64,000 bases of DNA from Candidatus Villigracilis affinis (GTDB lineage Bacteria > Chloroflexota > Anaerolineae > Anaerolineales > Villigracilaceae): positions 1 to 64,000 of the forward strand of contig JADKEA010000004.1 of the NCBI GenBank assembly GCA_016718275.1, written 5' to 3'. The translations under genes were made by a program, and so were the position numbers. Each line of letters begins with the position of its first letter. Positions within the stretch are counted from its first letter, which is position 1. This document shows, in pieces, positions 17,496 to 27,282 of this stretch. The notes beneath the pieces were generated by a model. That model saw only the letters and a program-made list of their open reading frames with translations, had not been told where the DNA came from and searched no databases.

Positions 17496-19008
17496 ATGAA
17501 CGACTTTAATCCCTCTCCCGAATTTGAAGAGAAGGTTCGCAAAGCGGTGGATGTGCCGAGTGCGAAACCTGAATTTGTAAACAAATTACGCAATGAGCTG
17601 GCGAGGAGGCCAGTGAAAATGAAACCTCGATTTATATTGAAACCTGTTTGGGCGTTTGCCTTTGTGATCGTTGCTCTGACATTGATCGCAAGCGCGCCTG
17701 CGGCAGTGAATGCTTTGAAAAAATTATTTGGTTATGTGCCAGGCGTGGGTTTGGTGGAGAACAGTAGTGGTTTGCGGATGTTGGCAGAACCTGCTTCGTT
17801 GACACGTGATGGCGTGACGCTGACGATCACGAACGTGTTCGTTTACCAAGACCGCGTGGAGTTGATCTATAGCGTGCAGGGCATTGCCTCCGAAAATGAT
17901 GGAACGCAAGCAGAAGATGGCATATCCAATCCTACTGCTTTCTGCGGTGGTGTAAATCCGGGTGAGTTCATGATCACAGACGGCGATGCGCGCTTACGAC
18001 TGCCGGATGGAACGATTCTCGAGCGTGATTACACGGGGAAATATCCACAGAATATTTTTGCGATGCAGCCTGTGTATGAAGCCGCCATCCCTGCGGATGT
18101 AACCGAGATGACCTTTGTGCTCAAATGTATCCCGTGGGCGCGGCTGGGCGCCACCCCTGAAAATTGGGAATTGCCATTCAGTCTTGTGACCGTGCCAGCT
18201 GGAACCATTGTAGGTGAACCAGTCATCGAAGTGACTCAACCTGTGGATGAAGAACCTCGCTTCTTCATCCACAGCCGAGCCTGTTTCTTCTCCCAAAGTG
18301 ACAATGATCCTTGAGCGGATCGTTCCCACCGATTCCAATACGGTATTGTACGTGCACTTCAACATGGAAAACGCCGACCCTTCGCTGATTTCCATCATGC
18401 CGCAAAGCGCCTACGTCATCGACTCGCTGGGACAGAAAATTCCACTGCGTGGAGGTTTTATCTGGCAGCCATTTGAACACAAAGTTGGAAACGCTTTTGA
18501 GTTCGTGACCGAATCCAAGCCCGCCGATGGTCCCTTGACCATAATAGTGGATCAGGCAATTGCCTATTACATGCCGCTCTACACAGACCCGCCTCAAGCC
18601 ACATCTGAGGAATTGTCTTTCACTTTTGATGCGGGCGAGAATCCACAAAGAGGCCAGATTTGGGATTTGAATAAAATATTCACCATTGCAGGTTATGAAT
18701 TCGAGATTACCTCTGCTCAAGCTGTGACCTTCTCTGACATTGAAACTCCTTCCTTCATAGATGGTTCACAAGGCTATGACTACGGTTATCAATTTGCCGT
18801 CGAATCAGACCCCTCCCTCGGCTTGAGCGTGGAAATGGATATTCATGCCGATAAGTGCTGGCTGTCGGATGTAAAGACAATATCTCCTTCTCCGCTGCTC
18901 TATACCCAACTATGCAGAGACGAATACCCGAAAGGGTTGGTCACCGTGACGGTCCGCGAGATGTCTGTGACTTTGGAAGATGATCTGCAAGTAGAGTGGA
19001 TACCTTAG
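17496..19008 (+). CDS. Membrane-anchored probable anti-sigma/regulator (one frameshift)
   Basis: This membrane protein of about 500 residues is co-translated with the sigma factor before it. The short cytoplasmic N-terminus (EFEEKVRKAVDVPSAKPEFVNKLRNELARR) is followed by one membrane helix (PVWAFAFVIVALTLIASAPAAV, near residues 52-73) and a large outside domain rich in beta strands. The outside region has two similar halves (GVTLTITNVFVYQDRVELIYSV; VTMILERIVPTDSNTVLYVHF) of the DUF4179/DUF5643 immunoglobulin-like kind. A frame break near 18255 (gaagaacctcgc) separates the halves and is best read as an indel. Position and topology suggest it holds the sigma factor inactive until an external signal arrives. 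That role is inferred; no zinc-finger anti-sigma motif is visible. Confidence 0.65.
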
Positions 19009-19023
19009 ATTAGCTGAAATAAA

Positions 19024-19054
19024 AACCAGGTCGCGCTTAGTCCGTGACCTGGTT
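19024..19054. terminator. Bidirectional terminator overlapping a stop codon
   Basis: AACCAGGTC (19024-19032) pairs with GACCTGGTT (19046-19054), followed by T residues. It includes the last codons of the convergent arginine deiminase-like gene. Confidence 0.75.
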
Positions 19055-20296
19055 TTTTCGCCTCACTGGTGCTGTCAAACAGTGGACGGCGCCATAACCG
19101 TCTACTAATTTCGTCAGCTCTGCATATTTTACAGTGAAGCCGCGCTTCTCCAATTCCGCATTCACACGCGGGTTGGAAGATAGCGCGGCGATCACTCTTT
19201 TATCTCCCAAATTCAATAAATTCGTGGCGAAGTTTTTCTGTTCGGCTTCGTTCACTTCGAAGATTTCGATCTCGCGGGAGCGCAAAAACTCGCGGAAACT
19301 TCCCAGCTTTTCGGTGATGATACGTCCCTTTTCCTGTGTGACCAGCACGGCATCGCGTTGGTCCATTTCGTAGGTGTAGGCCATTACCAGATCAGGCGCG
19401 AGCGGAATCCAGAACATATCCAAATGCATCACTTGCATGTGTTCGCTGGTAGGGCTGATGAAGAAATTGCTTTCCTCCTCCTGCCGTTTGTTGACCACCG
19501 CGATCAGTTGGATATTTTTCTCTTTTAGCGAATCGCCGATCTGGCGGCAGACTTCTTTCACCGCGCTCAAACTTGTCCGCGCGCCGACGCCGATGAAACA
19601 GCACCCATCGAACATGGCAATATCACCGCCTTCAATGGTCCCTTCGCGGATGTCGGTGATGGCGGAACCGAAACCGAGGGCATGGAGTGCGTCTTTGAAA
19701 ATGCGGACTTCGGGTTTGCGAATGTTCCAACGCAGGGACGAAAGCACCACACGATCACCTATGACTTGTGACTGGTCACGCCCATAAAAGATATTCGACA
19801 TCGGCCAGGGTTTTGACAGGCTTAATAAATAATTCAGTCGAAGCGCGCCCTGTTCACCGTATTGGGAAATATCCTGTTCGAGGATCATATCCATGTCGCG
19901 ATTGACCTCGTTGTACACATCCTCGGGTGTGATTTCAAAGAGACTGTCTTTGGTGAGGTCGTTTTGTTTGGCGTGGCGGTAAATGTCAAAGTACGAATCG
20001 GCCCGTTGGCGCAGGGCCAGCTTCAGGTCATGAATGGAAGCGGGGAGCGAGGGAATGAATCTATCCTGGAGCAGTTCCGCAGTCGCATCCTTCGCGCGGA
20101 CGATCTTGATCCCCTCATTTTTGATCAGCGCCGACATGCAGGCAAATTCGCCGCGTGCTCTTGGTACTTCATAATAACTGCGGAACAAACTGCGCGATTG
20201 CGGAAGCAGTTGACCGAGCAGGGCTTCGATGCCAGGCTCGCCCCATACCAAGACTTCCTCTAATGGATGTGTTTCATCGAGTATATGTGCATTCAT
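19037..20296 (-). CDS. Arginine deiminase-like amidinohydrolase
   Basis: This 419-residue protein has the pentein fold of arginine deiminase and relatives. Visible motifs are EEVLVWGEPGIEALL at the start, EGGDIAMFDGCCFIGVGARTS (the E-G-G-D substrate loop followed by the G-x-G-x-R-T/S block), MQVMHLDMFWIPL (the conserved H-L-D) and a C-terminal GAVHCLTAPVRR with the catalytic Cys. The family usually converts arginine to citrulline and ammonia. No ornithine carbamoyltransferase, carbamate kinase or arginine antiporter gene lies near, so a catabolic ADI pathway operon is not supported here. A related guanidine substrate is possible. The ATG at 20294-20296 is the only likely start. Confidence 0.78.
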   Translation of the reverse strand: MNAHILDETHPLEEVLVWGEPGIEALLGQLLPQSRSLFRSYYEVPRARGEFACMSALIKNEGIKIVRAKDATAELLQDRFIPSLPASIHDLKLALRQRADSYFDIYRHAKQNDLTKDSLFEITPEDVYNEVNRDMDMILEQDISQYGEQGALRLNYLLSLSKPWPMSNIFYGRDQSQVIGDRVVLSSLRWNIRKPEVRIFKDALHALGFGSAITDIREGTIEGGDIAMFDGCCFIGVGARTSLSAVKEVCRQIGDSLKEKNIQLIAVVNKRQEEESNFFISPTSEHMQVMHLDMFWIPLAPDLVMAYTYEMDQRDAVLVTQEKGRIITEKLGSFREFLRSREIEIFEVNEAEQKNFATNLLNLGDKRVIAALSSNPRVNAELEKRGFTVKYAELTKLVDGYGAVHCLTAPVRRKNQVTD

Positions 20297-20310
20297 TTTT
20301 CACCAATAAA

Positions 20311-20345
20311 AAAACAGACCAAACATAAAAGGTTCAGTCTGTTTT
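20311..20345 (-). terminator. Terminator after argS
   Basis: AAAACAGAC (20311-20319) and GTCTGTTTT (20337-20345) form the stem. On the minus strand the T run continues for seven bases. Confidence 0.75.
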
Positions 20346-20353
20346 CGTGTGTT

Positions 20354-22170
20354 CTACATCACGTCGGGAGCTTGAATATCCAGCAGGTGGAGCGCATTTG
20401 CAAGGGTTTGCTTTGCGGCAGCGACCAGTCGCAGGCGGGCGTTCCGTGTGTTTTCATCTTCGGTCTGCATGACGTTTACCGCATGATAAAACGAGTGGAA
20501 GGTGTTCGCCAGTTCGTAGGTATACGATGCCATCACCAGCGGACGATATTCCTCAGCCGCCTGTTGTACGGCCTGCGGGAAGCGGGATATCTGCTCAATG
20601 AGTTCAATCTCGTTTTTAGTGAGGTCGTAGTTGAAAATTGGCAGGTGATCAGGTTGGAAGGTTTGCGAACCTGCTTTTTTCAAGATCGAATTTGCCCTCA
20701 CGTGAGCGTTCTGAATGTACGGACCTGTGCGTCCATCAAATGACAATGCTTCGTTGATATCGAAGACGATGTCTTTGTTATTATCTACTGAAAGCATCGA
20801 GTAAACCAATGCGCCCAGCCCGATCTGTGAAGCGATCTTTTCCCGCTCACTCGCGGGAATGTCTGCGCTTCTTTCGGTTTCGAGCGAAAGTACACGCTTT
20901 ACGGCTTCATCGGCTACATCTTTGAAAAGTACAACACGTCCGCGCCGTGCAGACATGGCGCCTTCTGGCAGGCTGATGAAACCATAGCCCAGGTGATAGC
21001 ATTTCTCGGCCTGCGGAAAGCCCCACAGTTTGAGAATGGCAAAGGCCTGCTGAAAGTGCATTGACTGGCGCACATCCACAACATAGATGGATCGGTCAAC
21101 GTGATATTGCTCGAACTTTACTTTTGCCAGCGCGAGGTCTTTGGTGAGGTAAAGGGTGGTGCCGTCGCTGCGCAGAATGACATTTGTGCGGTATTTTTCC
21201 TTGGTCAGCCCGAGCTTTTCGTCGATCTTCACGATGACAGCGCCGCCTTGCGGGCGTTCATCGGTGGCGATATCCTTCGCGATCAGTTCGTCAACGATGG
21301 CTTTGGATGGTTCGTCCACTTCGCTTTCGTAGAACCAAACATCCATTTTGACATCAAGCATTTGCAGCACGTCGCGCAGTTCTTCCAAACTCCACTCGCG
21401 AGTCTCGTGCCATAATTTCCGCACATAATCATCCCCTGCATCCCATTTGCGATACATCTCGCGGCGTTCGGTTTCGTAACCTTCGCGCTTTGCAGTTTCT
21501 TCGGGAGTCTCGTTATCCTTCTTTTCAAGCAGGGACGTGGCTTCTACATAAAGTTTTGCCAGCCATTGTCCGCGCTCGTGAATGCCCGCAGGCTCCTGGC
21601 CTTTATAAAACTTTTCGTAGATCCACATCACGGTGATGACGCCAAGCCCAAGGTCGCCGGGGTATGCGGCACGGATCGTTTCAAAGCCTGCATATTCAAC
21701 CAGCCGTGCAAGCGATTCGCCCAATACGGTATTCCGCGCATGCCCAATGTGGAAGGAATGGTGGGTGTTTGGCTGGGCATATTCCACCATCACTTTTTCC
21801 GATTTCTTTGCGCCGCGGCCAAAATCCTCGCCTGAGTTGATCACTTCATCCACAACGCGGCGGGCGTAATCGGATGTCTTGAAGTAGACATTGAGATAAC
21901 CTTTGACCGCTTCGATATGACTGATGCCGTCCACGCTTCCCAACTGCGCCTTGACCTGCTCGGCAATTTCCTGAGCCTTTTGCGGCACTGGAAGTTTGTT
22001 CCCTTTGCCGAGTTTCGCTTCGTTGGCGGCCGTCTGGAAAAATGACGTGGCAAAACCCCACTCGCCCGAAAAGGGGATGGGCTGCCATTTGAGTTCTGCC
22101 AGCGCAATATCATTGGCTTTGCAGAAAGCTTTGATTTTTCTTCGATGAGTTGTTGTTCTTTTGTAAACAT
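20354..22170 (-). CDS. argS: Arginyl-tRNA synthetase (one frameshift)
   Basis: This class I aminoacyl-tRNA synthetase charges tRNA-Arg. The start MFTKEQQLIEEK is followed after a frame break by KAFCKANDIALAELKWQPIPFSGEWGFATSFFQTAANEAKLGKG, and then by the long open frame. One missing A in the AAAAA run at 22135-22139 (plus-strand T run) explains the break. The HIGH motif reads HSFHIGHARNTVLGESLARL. The KMSKS position is PEGAMSARRGRVV, a form accepted in many ArgRS. The C-terminal anticodon-binding helices include LPIFNYDLTKNEIELIEQISRFP and YELANTFHSFYHAVNV. The reconstructed length is about 605 residues. The -10 element lies 7 bases before the ATG. Confidence 0.92.
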
Positions 22171-22177
22171 TGGTTGG

Positions 22178-22183
22178 ATTATA
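22178..22183 (-). promoter_or_regulatory. -10 element for argS, near-leaderless
   Basis: TATAAT on the minus strand is 7 bases before the argS ATG at 22170. Transcription is therefore predicted to start at the start codon. Confidence 0.5.
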
Positions 22184-22222
22184 GACGCCATCCCCAAATT
22201 TAGGGGAGAAATTGAGGTAACA

Positions 22223-22257
22223 AAAACGGGAGCGCCGGTTGAGAGGCGTTCCCGTTT
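22223..22257 (-). terminator. Terminator after rpsT
   Basis: AAAACGGGAGCGCC pairs with GGCGTTCCCGTTTT (one G-T pair) and is followed on the minus strand by TTTTTG. Confidence 0.75.
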
Positions 22258-22278
22258 TACGTTCTTTGGAAGAAAGGA

Positions 22279-22584
22279 CTACTTCTTTTTCTTTGCGACA
22301 GCTTCTTCGGTCTTGGGAGGAGCTGAAAGAAATGCGGCAAGTCGCTTCATCAAGCGGCCCTTGCGGCGGGACGCATTGTTCGGGTGGATTACGCCTTTTT
22401 GGGCAGCCTTATCAAGCGCGCTAATCGCAAGCATCACGGCTTCTTTTGTCTCGGGATCGTTCTCTGCAAAAGAGCCGCGGGCGGCAGTGATAGCGGTACG
22501 GGCTGCGCCACGGAAAGTACGGTTGTGAATGCGACGCTTTTCATTTTGACGATTGCGTTTGATTTGTGAAATAATGTTAGCCAA
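22279..22584 (-). CDS. rpsT: Small ribosomal subunit protein S20 (bS20)
   Basis: This 101-residue basic protein matches bS20, which binds 16S rRNA early in 30S assembly. The start ANIISQIKRNRQNEKRRIHNRTFRGAARTAI is highly typical. The C-terminal half has VMLAISALDKAAQKGVIHPNNASRRKGRLMKRL, with the conserved K-G-x-I-H-x-N-x-A-x-R-x-K-S/G-R pattern. The last 15 residues (PPKTEEAVAKKKK) are an extra tail. The start codon is TTG at 22584, with GGAGA 6 bases upstream; the non-ATG start is notable for a ribosomal gene. It has its own promoter and terminator. Confidence 0.95.
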   Translation of the reverse strand: MANIISQIKRNRQNEKRRIHNRTFRGAARTAITAARGSFAENDPETKEAVMLAISALDKAAQKGVIHPNNASRRKGRLMKRLAAFLSAPPKTEEAVAKKKK

Positions 22585-22627
22585 GGTTATTCTCCAGATG
22601 TTGCTTCTTCTTTTTTGACAGCGCCGT

Positions 22628-22656
22628 ATTTTACATTAGTGAGGTGTATTTGTCCA
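22628..22656 (-). promoter_or_regulatory. Sigma70-type promoter for rpsT
   Basis: On the minus strand, TGGACA (22651-22656), a 17-base spacer and TAAAAT (22628-22633) form a good promoter about 44 bases before the TTG start. Confidence 0.6.
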
Positions 22657-22683
22657 GTACTTTGACCGAAAACTCCTGCCGTT

Positions 22684-23505
22684 TTACGGGGTGCCGGTGG
22701 GGGTGACAGGCTGGGCATTGATCGGCGTAAAGGTGACTGTCGGCAGAAGCGTGCCAGGTCCCGGGGTGATCGGGGTGCTTGTAGGCGGGCGTGTGGCGGT
22801 TGGGGTGACGATGTTGACAGGGATCAACAGCAAGTCGCCGACCTTAATTGCGTTTGGATCGGTGATATTGTTCTCTTTGATAATCTCATCAATGGTGCTG
22901 TTAAAGAGCGCCGCAATACTCCCCAGCGAGTCGCCGGATTGCACCACATATTCCAGCTTGGTGCCAGGCGCTATGTTGGCCGGTATGGATGTGGCGGTTG
23001 GCAGTGGCATCCCCGGGTAGGGCAAAACGATGGATTGTCCCGGCAGAATGTTTTGCGTAGCCGGATCCACTCCGATGGGGAAGCCCGAGTCGGCAATTCC
23101 GCCATAGGGATTGAGAAGCAGGATCAAAGCGATGCCGTCATCTCCCAAGCTGAATTTTTCAACAATGGAGAACAGGGAATCGCCAGCCTCTACCGTATAG
23201 TTGAAAATTGTGGAAAAAGTCGCCGTTGGAGTAATGGTAGGCGTCTCAGTGGCGGTTGCTGTGGAGGTTGGAGTGGATGTGCTGGTTGGTGTGAAGGTCA
23301 TGGTTGGGGTGGGCGTTTCAGTTGCGAAGATCGCGTCGAGAGGTTTGCTCGGCCCCGTCAGCCAGACAACCAAAAGGATAATTCCGCCCAGCACCAACAG
23401 GCCGGCGGCGATATAGATGATATTTGGGCCGTTGCGCCTGCGCTTACGAAGCAGGCTGATGGTGCCCGGGTTTGGAGATGATGAAATAGGGGGTCTGTTG
23501 TTCAT
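22684..23505 (-). CDS. Membrane-anchored LysM-domain protein with Thr/Pro-rich linkers
   Basis: This cell-surface protein has 273 residues. A basic cytoplasmic stretch (LLRKRRRNGPN) leads into one membrane helix (IIYIAAGLLVLGGIILLVVWL, about 29-49). A Thr/Pro/Ser linker (TPTPTMTFTPTSTSTPTSTATATETPT) follows. Two LysM modules start at YTVEAGDSLFSIVEKF and YVVQSGDSLGSIAALFNSTIDEIIKENNI, with a second Thr/Pro-rich tail at the end. LysM binds peptidoglycan or chitin-type glycans. The low-complexity TPT linkers are frequent in surface proteins of Anaerolineae. It stands between rpsT and uvrA with no clear operon partner. The sequence of the linkers is repetitive but in frame. Confidence 0.82.
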   Translation of the reverse strand: MNNRPPISSSPNPGTISLLRKRRRNGPNIIYIAAGLLVLGGIILLVVWLTGPSKPLDAIFATETPTPTMTFTPTSTSTPTSTATATETPTITPTATFSTIFNYTVEAGDSLFSIVEKFSLGDDGIALILLLNPYGGIADSGFPIGVDPATQNILPGQSIVLPYPGMPLPTATSIPANIAPGTKLEYVVQSGDSLGSIAALFNSTIDEIIKENNITDPNAIKVGDLLLIPVNIVTPTATRPPTSTPITPGPGTLLPTVTFTPINAQPVTPTGTP

Positions 23506-23610
23506 GAATTGTTCCTTTTTATAAAGCGCCTTCTGTCATGTCGAGTTCCCATTGGCACAATATAAAATAATTCTACCTGAAAACAGGAATCACGTAATGA
23601 GGAAACAAAC

Positions 23611-23651
23611 AGACGGGTAAACAGGCTGTGCTATTGCCTGTTTACCCGTCT
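23611..23651 (-). terminator. Hairpin terminator after uvrA
   Basis: A perfect 16-bp inverted repeat (23611-23626 with 23636-23651) lies 12 bases beyond the uvrA stop. On the minus strand it is followed by a T-rich stretch. Confidence 0.7.
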
Positions 23652-23663
23652 GCTGCATGGCTG

Positions 23664-26540
23664 TTATCTCATGTGCGCTTTTAGATATTTCCCTGTGTAA
23701 GAATCTTTTACTTTCATCACCTGTTCGGGCGTACCCTCGGCGATCAACTCGCCGCCGCGGTCTCCGCCTTCAGGACCGAGGTCTACCAGCCAGTCGGCGA
23801 TCTTGATAATATCGAGATTGTGCTCGATGATCACGACCGAATTGCCTGTATCCACGAGTCTTTGCAGAACTTCGATCAGCTTATGCACATCTGCTGTGTG
23901 CAAACCAACAGAGGGCTCGTCCAGTACATACAGTGTGCGCCCTGTTGCCCTGCGCGAGAGTTCTTTCGAAAGTTTCACGCGCTGTGCTTCACCACCCGAA
24001 AGTGTCGTTGCGGGCTGACCGACACGTACATAGCCAAGCCCCACTTCCTGCAGTAGTTTCAGCTTGCTTTGCATCGGCGGATAATTCTTGAATTCTTCGA
24101 GCGCATGATCGACAGTCATATCAAGGATGTCGGAGATGCTGTATTTGTCGTGGAAAAGCACTTGCAGGGTTTCGCGGTTGAAACGTTTGCCGTGGCAGAC
24201 ATCACAGGGTACGTATACATCGGGCAGGAATTGCATTTCGATGCGCAATTCGCCCTGTCCCTGACAAGCCTCACAGCGCCCGCCATGTACGTTGAAAGAG
24301 AAACGCCCGGGTTTGTAACCGCGGATCTTGCTCTCTGGCAGCTCCGCAAACAGCTTGCGGATTTCATCGAATAACCCGGTGTATGTCCCCGGATTCGAGC
24401 GTGGTGTGCGCCCGATAGGCGACTGGTCAATGTTGATGATCTTATCGAGGTGCTCAATACCCTCAATGCGCTCATGTTCTCCCGCGCTTGTGCGGGCCAG
24501 CATCAGCTTCGCCGCCAGCGAGTTATATAGGATGTCGCTCATCAAAGTGGATTTGCCCGAGCCTGACACCCCGGTGATACAAACCATCTTTCCCAAGGGG
24601 ATCGAGACATCAATGCCCTTCAAGTTGTTCGCCGTTGCATTGACAACTTTCAGCACCTTGCCACTTCCTTCGCGCCTCTTTTTCGGGACCTCGATCCGCT
24701 TACGCCCCGAGAGGTAGGCTCCTGTCAATGACTTTGGGTGCGCCAAAATCTGTTTCGGCGTGCCTTCTGCAATGACCTCGCCGCCATGCTCGCCAGCCGC
24801 AGGGCCAAGGTCAATGATCCAATCTGCTTCGCGGATGGTTTCGTCATCATGTTCAACGACCAAAACTGTGTTGCCGAGATCGCGCAGGCCTTTCAGTGTC
24901 TCCAATAATCTCGCATTGTCGCGCGGATGCAGCCCGATGGAAGGTTCATCTAAAACATACAAAACGCCGACGAGCCTTGAGCCAACCTGGGTTGCAAGAC
25001 GAATGCGTTGTGCCTCGCCGCCCGATAGCGTGGCAGCGGAACGATTCAAGGTCAAATAATCCAGACCGACATTGACGAGGAAGTTCAAGCGTTCATGGAT
25101 CTCTTTGATGACTCTTTCAGCGATGGCTTTTTGTTTTGAAGTCAACGGTGAAGATTTTCCTGCGATCTTTTTAGCCCATTCAAGAGTTTTCAGCACAGGC
25201 CAGGAATTTGCTTCCACAATATTCACACCATCCACAGTGACGGCCAGCGCGGCGGGGTTTAGTCTTTTACCGCCACAGGTGGGGCAGGGGCGATCCGACA
25301 TGAATTCGCTGATCTTCTCGCGGATCCACTCGGAATTGGTTTCGCGGTAACGTCGTTCGAGGTTTGTGATCACGCCTTCGAAGGCGCGGGTAAATTTAAA
25401 TTCATTGCCGTTTGAGTTTTTGTAACTCATCTGGATCTGCTTTTCGCCGGTGCCGTACAGGACGATCTTCATCTGTTCTTTTGTCAACTCGCGCACCGGC
25501 TTGTTGAGGTCAATCTTGTAGGCGCGGGCGGCGGCTTCAAGTCCCTGCCAGTAGTAGCCGCCTTCTTCTTTAGGTCCACTCCACTCCATGCTGGAGATCG
25601 CTCCCTCGTTCAGTGACCGGTCCGGGTCCGGAATGATGCGTTCCGGGTCAATTTCCAGTTTCGAGCCGAGTCCCTGACAATCCTGACAGGCGCCTTGCGG
25701 CGTGTTGAAGGAGAAGGTGCGTGGTTCGATCTCAGAAATGCTGACGCCGTGCTCGGGGCAGGCAAGGTGTTCCGAGAATTGAATGTCTTCGCTTTTGTCT
25801 ACGAGGCTGACGGTGATGTAGCCTTCGCCGAATTTCAGCGCGGTTTCCACTGAATCGGTCAGGCGGGTGCGCGCGGATTTTCTTTCCTCTTTGTCGCCTT
25901 CCTGTGAAATGACGAGACGGTCGACAACGGCTTCGATGGTGTGTTGTTTGTAGCGGTCGAGTTCGATTTCGTCGTCGAGGGAATGAGCGACCCCGTCTAC
26001 GCGGGCACGGGTGAAGCCTGCCTTGCGAATCTCCTCGAAGACAGCTTGATACGTACCCTTGCGTGCGCGTACCAACGGAGAAAGAATTAAGACACGCGAG
26101 CCTTCAGGAAGTTTCTCGATCTTGTCCACGATCTCCTGTGCCGATTGCTTGACCACTTCACGTCCGCAGACCGGGCAGTGCGGAATGCCTGCGCGCGCAA
26201 ATAGCAGACGCATGTAGTCATAGATCTCGGTAACCGTACCCACTGTCGAGCGGGGATTGTGCGAAGTCGATTTCTGGTCGATGGAAACAGCAGGGGACAG
26301 GCCGTCGATGTAATCCACATCAGGTTTGTCCATCTGACCGATGAACTGGCGCGCATATGCGGATAGTGACTCAACATAGCGACGCTGGCCTTCTGCAAAG
26401 ATCGTATCGAACGCAAGTGATGATTTGCCGGAGCCCGACAAGCCTGTGATCACCACAAACTTATCGCGCGGAATTTCCACCGTGATGTTTTTTAAGTTGT
26501 GGACTCGGGCGCCCACGACGCGAATGACATTTGCTGACAT
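23664..26540 (-). CDS. uvrA: UvrABC excinuclease subunit A
   Basis: UvrA is the damage-recognition ATPase of nucleotide excision repair. The 958-residue protein is intact. It has two ABC ATPase modules, the first Walker A being GLSGSGKSSLAFDTIFAEGQRRYVESLSAYARQF, and the second ITGVSGSGKSTLM. The matching signatures are LSGGEAQRIRLATQVGS and LSGGEAQRVKLSKELS. Zinc modules are visible at CPVCGREV, CPTCGGKRL and CEACQGQGELRIEMQFLPDVYVPCDVCHGKRF. The C-terminus ends YLKAHMR. The ATG at 26540 is preceded by AAGGAG, and a TGTGCTACAAT extended -10 lies 22 bases upstream. The next gene diverges from it. Confidence 0.97.
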   Translation of the reverse strand: MSANVIRVVGARVHNLKNITVEIPRDKFVVITGLSGSGKSSLAFDTIFAEGQRRYVESLSAYARQFIGQMDKPDVDYIDGLSPAVSIDQKSTSHNPRSTVGTVTEIYDYMRLLFARAGIPHCPVCGREVVKQSAQEIVDKIEKLPEGSRVLILSPLVRARKGTYQAVFEEIRKAGFTRARVDGVAHSLDDEIELDRYKQHTIEAVVDRLVISQEGDKEERKSARTRLTDSVETALKFGEGYITVSLVDKSEDIQFSEHLACPEHGVSISEIEPRTFSFNTPQGACQDCQGLGSKLEIDPERIIPDPDRSLNEGAISSMEWSGPKEEGGYYWQGLEAAARAYKIDLNKPVRELTKEQMKIVLYGTGEKQIQMSYKNSNGNEFKFTRAFEGVITNLERRYRETNSEWIREKISEFMSDRPCPTCGGKRLNPAALAVTVDGVNIVEANSWPVLKTLEWAKKIAGKSSPLTSKQKAIAERVIKEIHERLNFLVNVGLDYLTLNRSAATLSGGEAQRIRLATQVGSRLVGVLYVLDEPSIGLHPRDNARLLETLKGLRDLGNTVLVVEHDDETIREADWIIDLGPAAGEHGGEVIAEGTPKQILAHPKSLTGAYLSGRKRIEVPKKRREGSGKVLKVVNATANNLKGIDVSIPLGKMVCITGVSGSGKSTLMSDILYNSLAAKLMLARTSAGEHERIEGIEHLDKIINIDQSPIGRTPRSNPGTYTGLFDEIRKLFAELPESKIRGYKPGRFSFNVHGGRCEACQGQGELRIEMQFLPDVYVPCDVCHGKRFNRETLQVLFHDKYSISDILDMTVDHALEEFKNYPPMQSKLKLLQEVGLGYVRVGQPATTLSGGEAQRVKLSKELSRRATGRTLYVLDEPSVGLHTADVHKLIEVLQRLVDTGNSVVIIEHNLDIIKIADWLVDLGPEGGDRGGELIAEGTPEQVMKVKDSYTGKYLKAHMR

Positions 26541-26562
26541 AGTTCTCCTTGGATGGGAAACA

Positions 26563-26573
26563 ATTGTAGCACA
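26563..26573 (-). promoter_or_regulatory. Extended -10 promoter for uvrA
   Basis: TGTGCTACAAT on the minus strand is an extended -10 that precedes the AAGGAG ribosome site of uvrA. The expected -35 region is weak, and no LexA-type box is recognised. Confidence 0.4.
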
Positions 26574-26663
26574 AATGTTTTATTTTTTGCATATTTTTTT
26601 CGCCCTTCATCCTTTATCGTTCAACCTTATATTTCGCGTTATACTCAGTGCAACTTCTCAAAT

Positions 26664-26693
26664 CCGGCGGTGTTATTTTAGTAAACCCGCCGG
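26664..26693 (+). other. GC-rich hairpin in the leader of the second ECF sigma gene
   Basis: CCGGCGG (26664-26670) pairs with CCGCCGG (26687-26693), extended by a few weaker pairs. It lies 22 bases before the ATG. A TTATACT hexamer at about 26637-26643 is a possible -10 just upstream, so the hairpin would be in the leader RNA. There is no T run, so a terminator is unlikely. Confidence 0.4.
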
Positions 26694-26715
26694 TAAGGTT
26701 TTAAACTTGCCGGAC

Positions 26716-27279
26716 ATGGAATACAACGAAGAAGAGATTCTCCAACACGCATCGCAGGGTGACCGTGATTCTTTTGGTCAGCTGTATGCGCATTATGTGG
26801 AGCGCATCTTCAATTATGTGTATTATCGGACTGGGAATACTCACGACGCTGAGGATCTCACTGCCCGTGTATTTCAGCGGGCAATGAAGCACATCGTGAA
26901 CTACACCGACCGAGGTGTCCCTTTTTCAGCCTGGTTGTATCGCATTGCCCACAATCTTGTGGCGAACTGGCATCGTGACCGCAGCCGCAAGCAGGAAATT
27001 CCATTGGATGACCTGCCGATCCTGCCGACCAAGGGCGATCACCCGGAGAGGAACCTCGTTCGTTCACAGGAACAGGATGTGCTGTTGAAGATGATCCGCA
27101 CTTTGCCTGCCGAGCGGCAGAATTTGTTGATTTTGAAGTTTGTCGAGAATATGTCCAACGCCGAGATTGGCGCAATCATGGGAAGAAGTGAAGGCGCAGT
27201 CAAGAGTCTTTATCATCGTACGCTTCTTGCTCTGCGTGATCAATTGGAAGATCAAAATCTTAATCTTGAAGGAGAGTAA
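26716..27279 (+). CDS. ECF-type RNA polymerase sigma factor
   Basis: This is a 187-residue sigma factor. Region 2 reads DRDSFGQLYAHYVERIFNYVYYRTGNTHDAEDLTARVFQRAMKHI, then FSAWLYRIAHNLVANWHRDRSRK. Region 4 reads LPAERQNLLILKFVENMSNAEIGAIMGRSEGAVKSLYHRTLLALRDQL. The ATG at 26716 is chosen because it begins just before region 2; a longer open frame upstream runs antisense into uvrA and is not conserved in type. Three bases after the stop comes degV, with a strong ribosome site formed by the sigma gene's own last codons (GGAGAG). The partner regulator is not obvious; the small membrane protein two genes on is one candidate. Confidence 0.87.
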   Translation: MEYNEEEILQHASQGDRDSFGQLYAHYVERIFNYVYYRTGNTHDAEDLTARVFQRAMKHIVNYTDRGVPFSAWLYRIAHNLVANWHRDRSRKQEIPLDDLPILPTKGDHPERNLVRSQEQDVLLKMIRTLPAERQNLLILKFVENMSNAEIGAIMGRSEGAVKSLYHRTLLALRDQLEDQNLNLEGE

Positions 27280-27282
27280 TCC

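Noticed and set aside
20354..22170. Missing canonical KMSKS in ArgS as a sign of inactivation
   Set aside because: Many arginyl-tRNA synthetases lack a strict KMSKS, and GAMSARRGR is an accepted variant.
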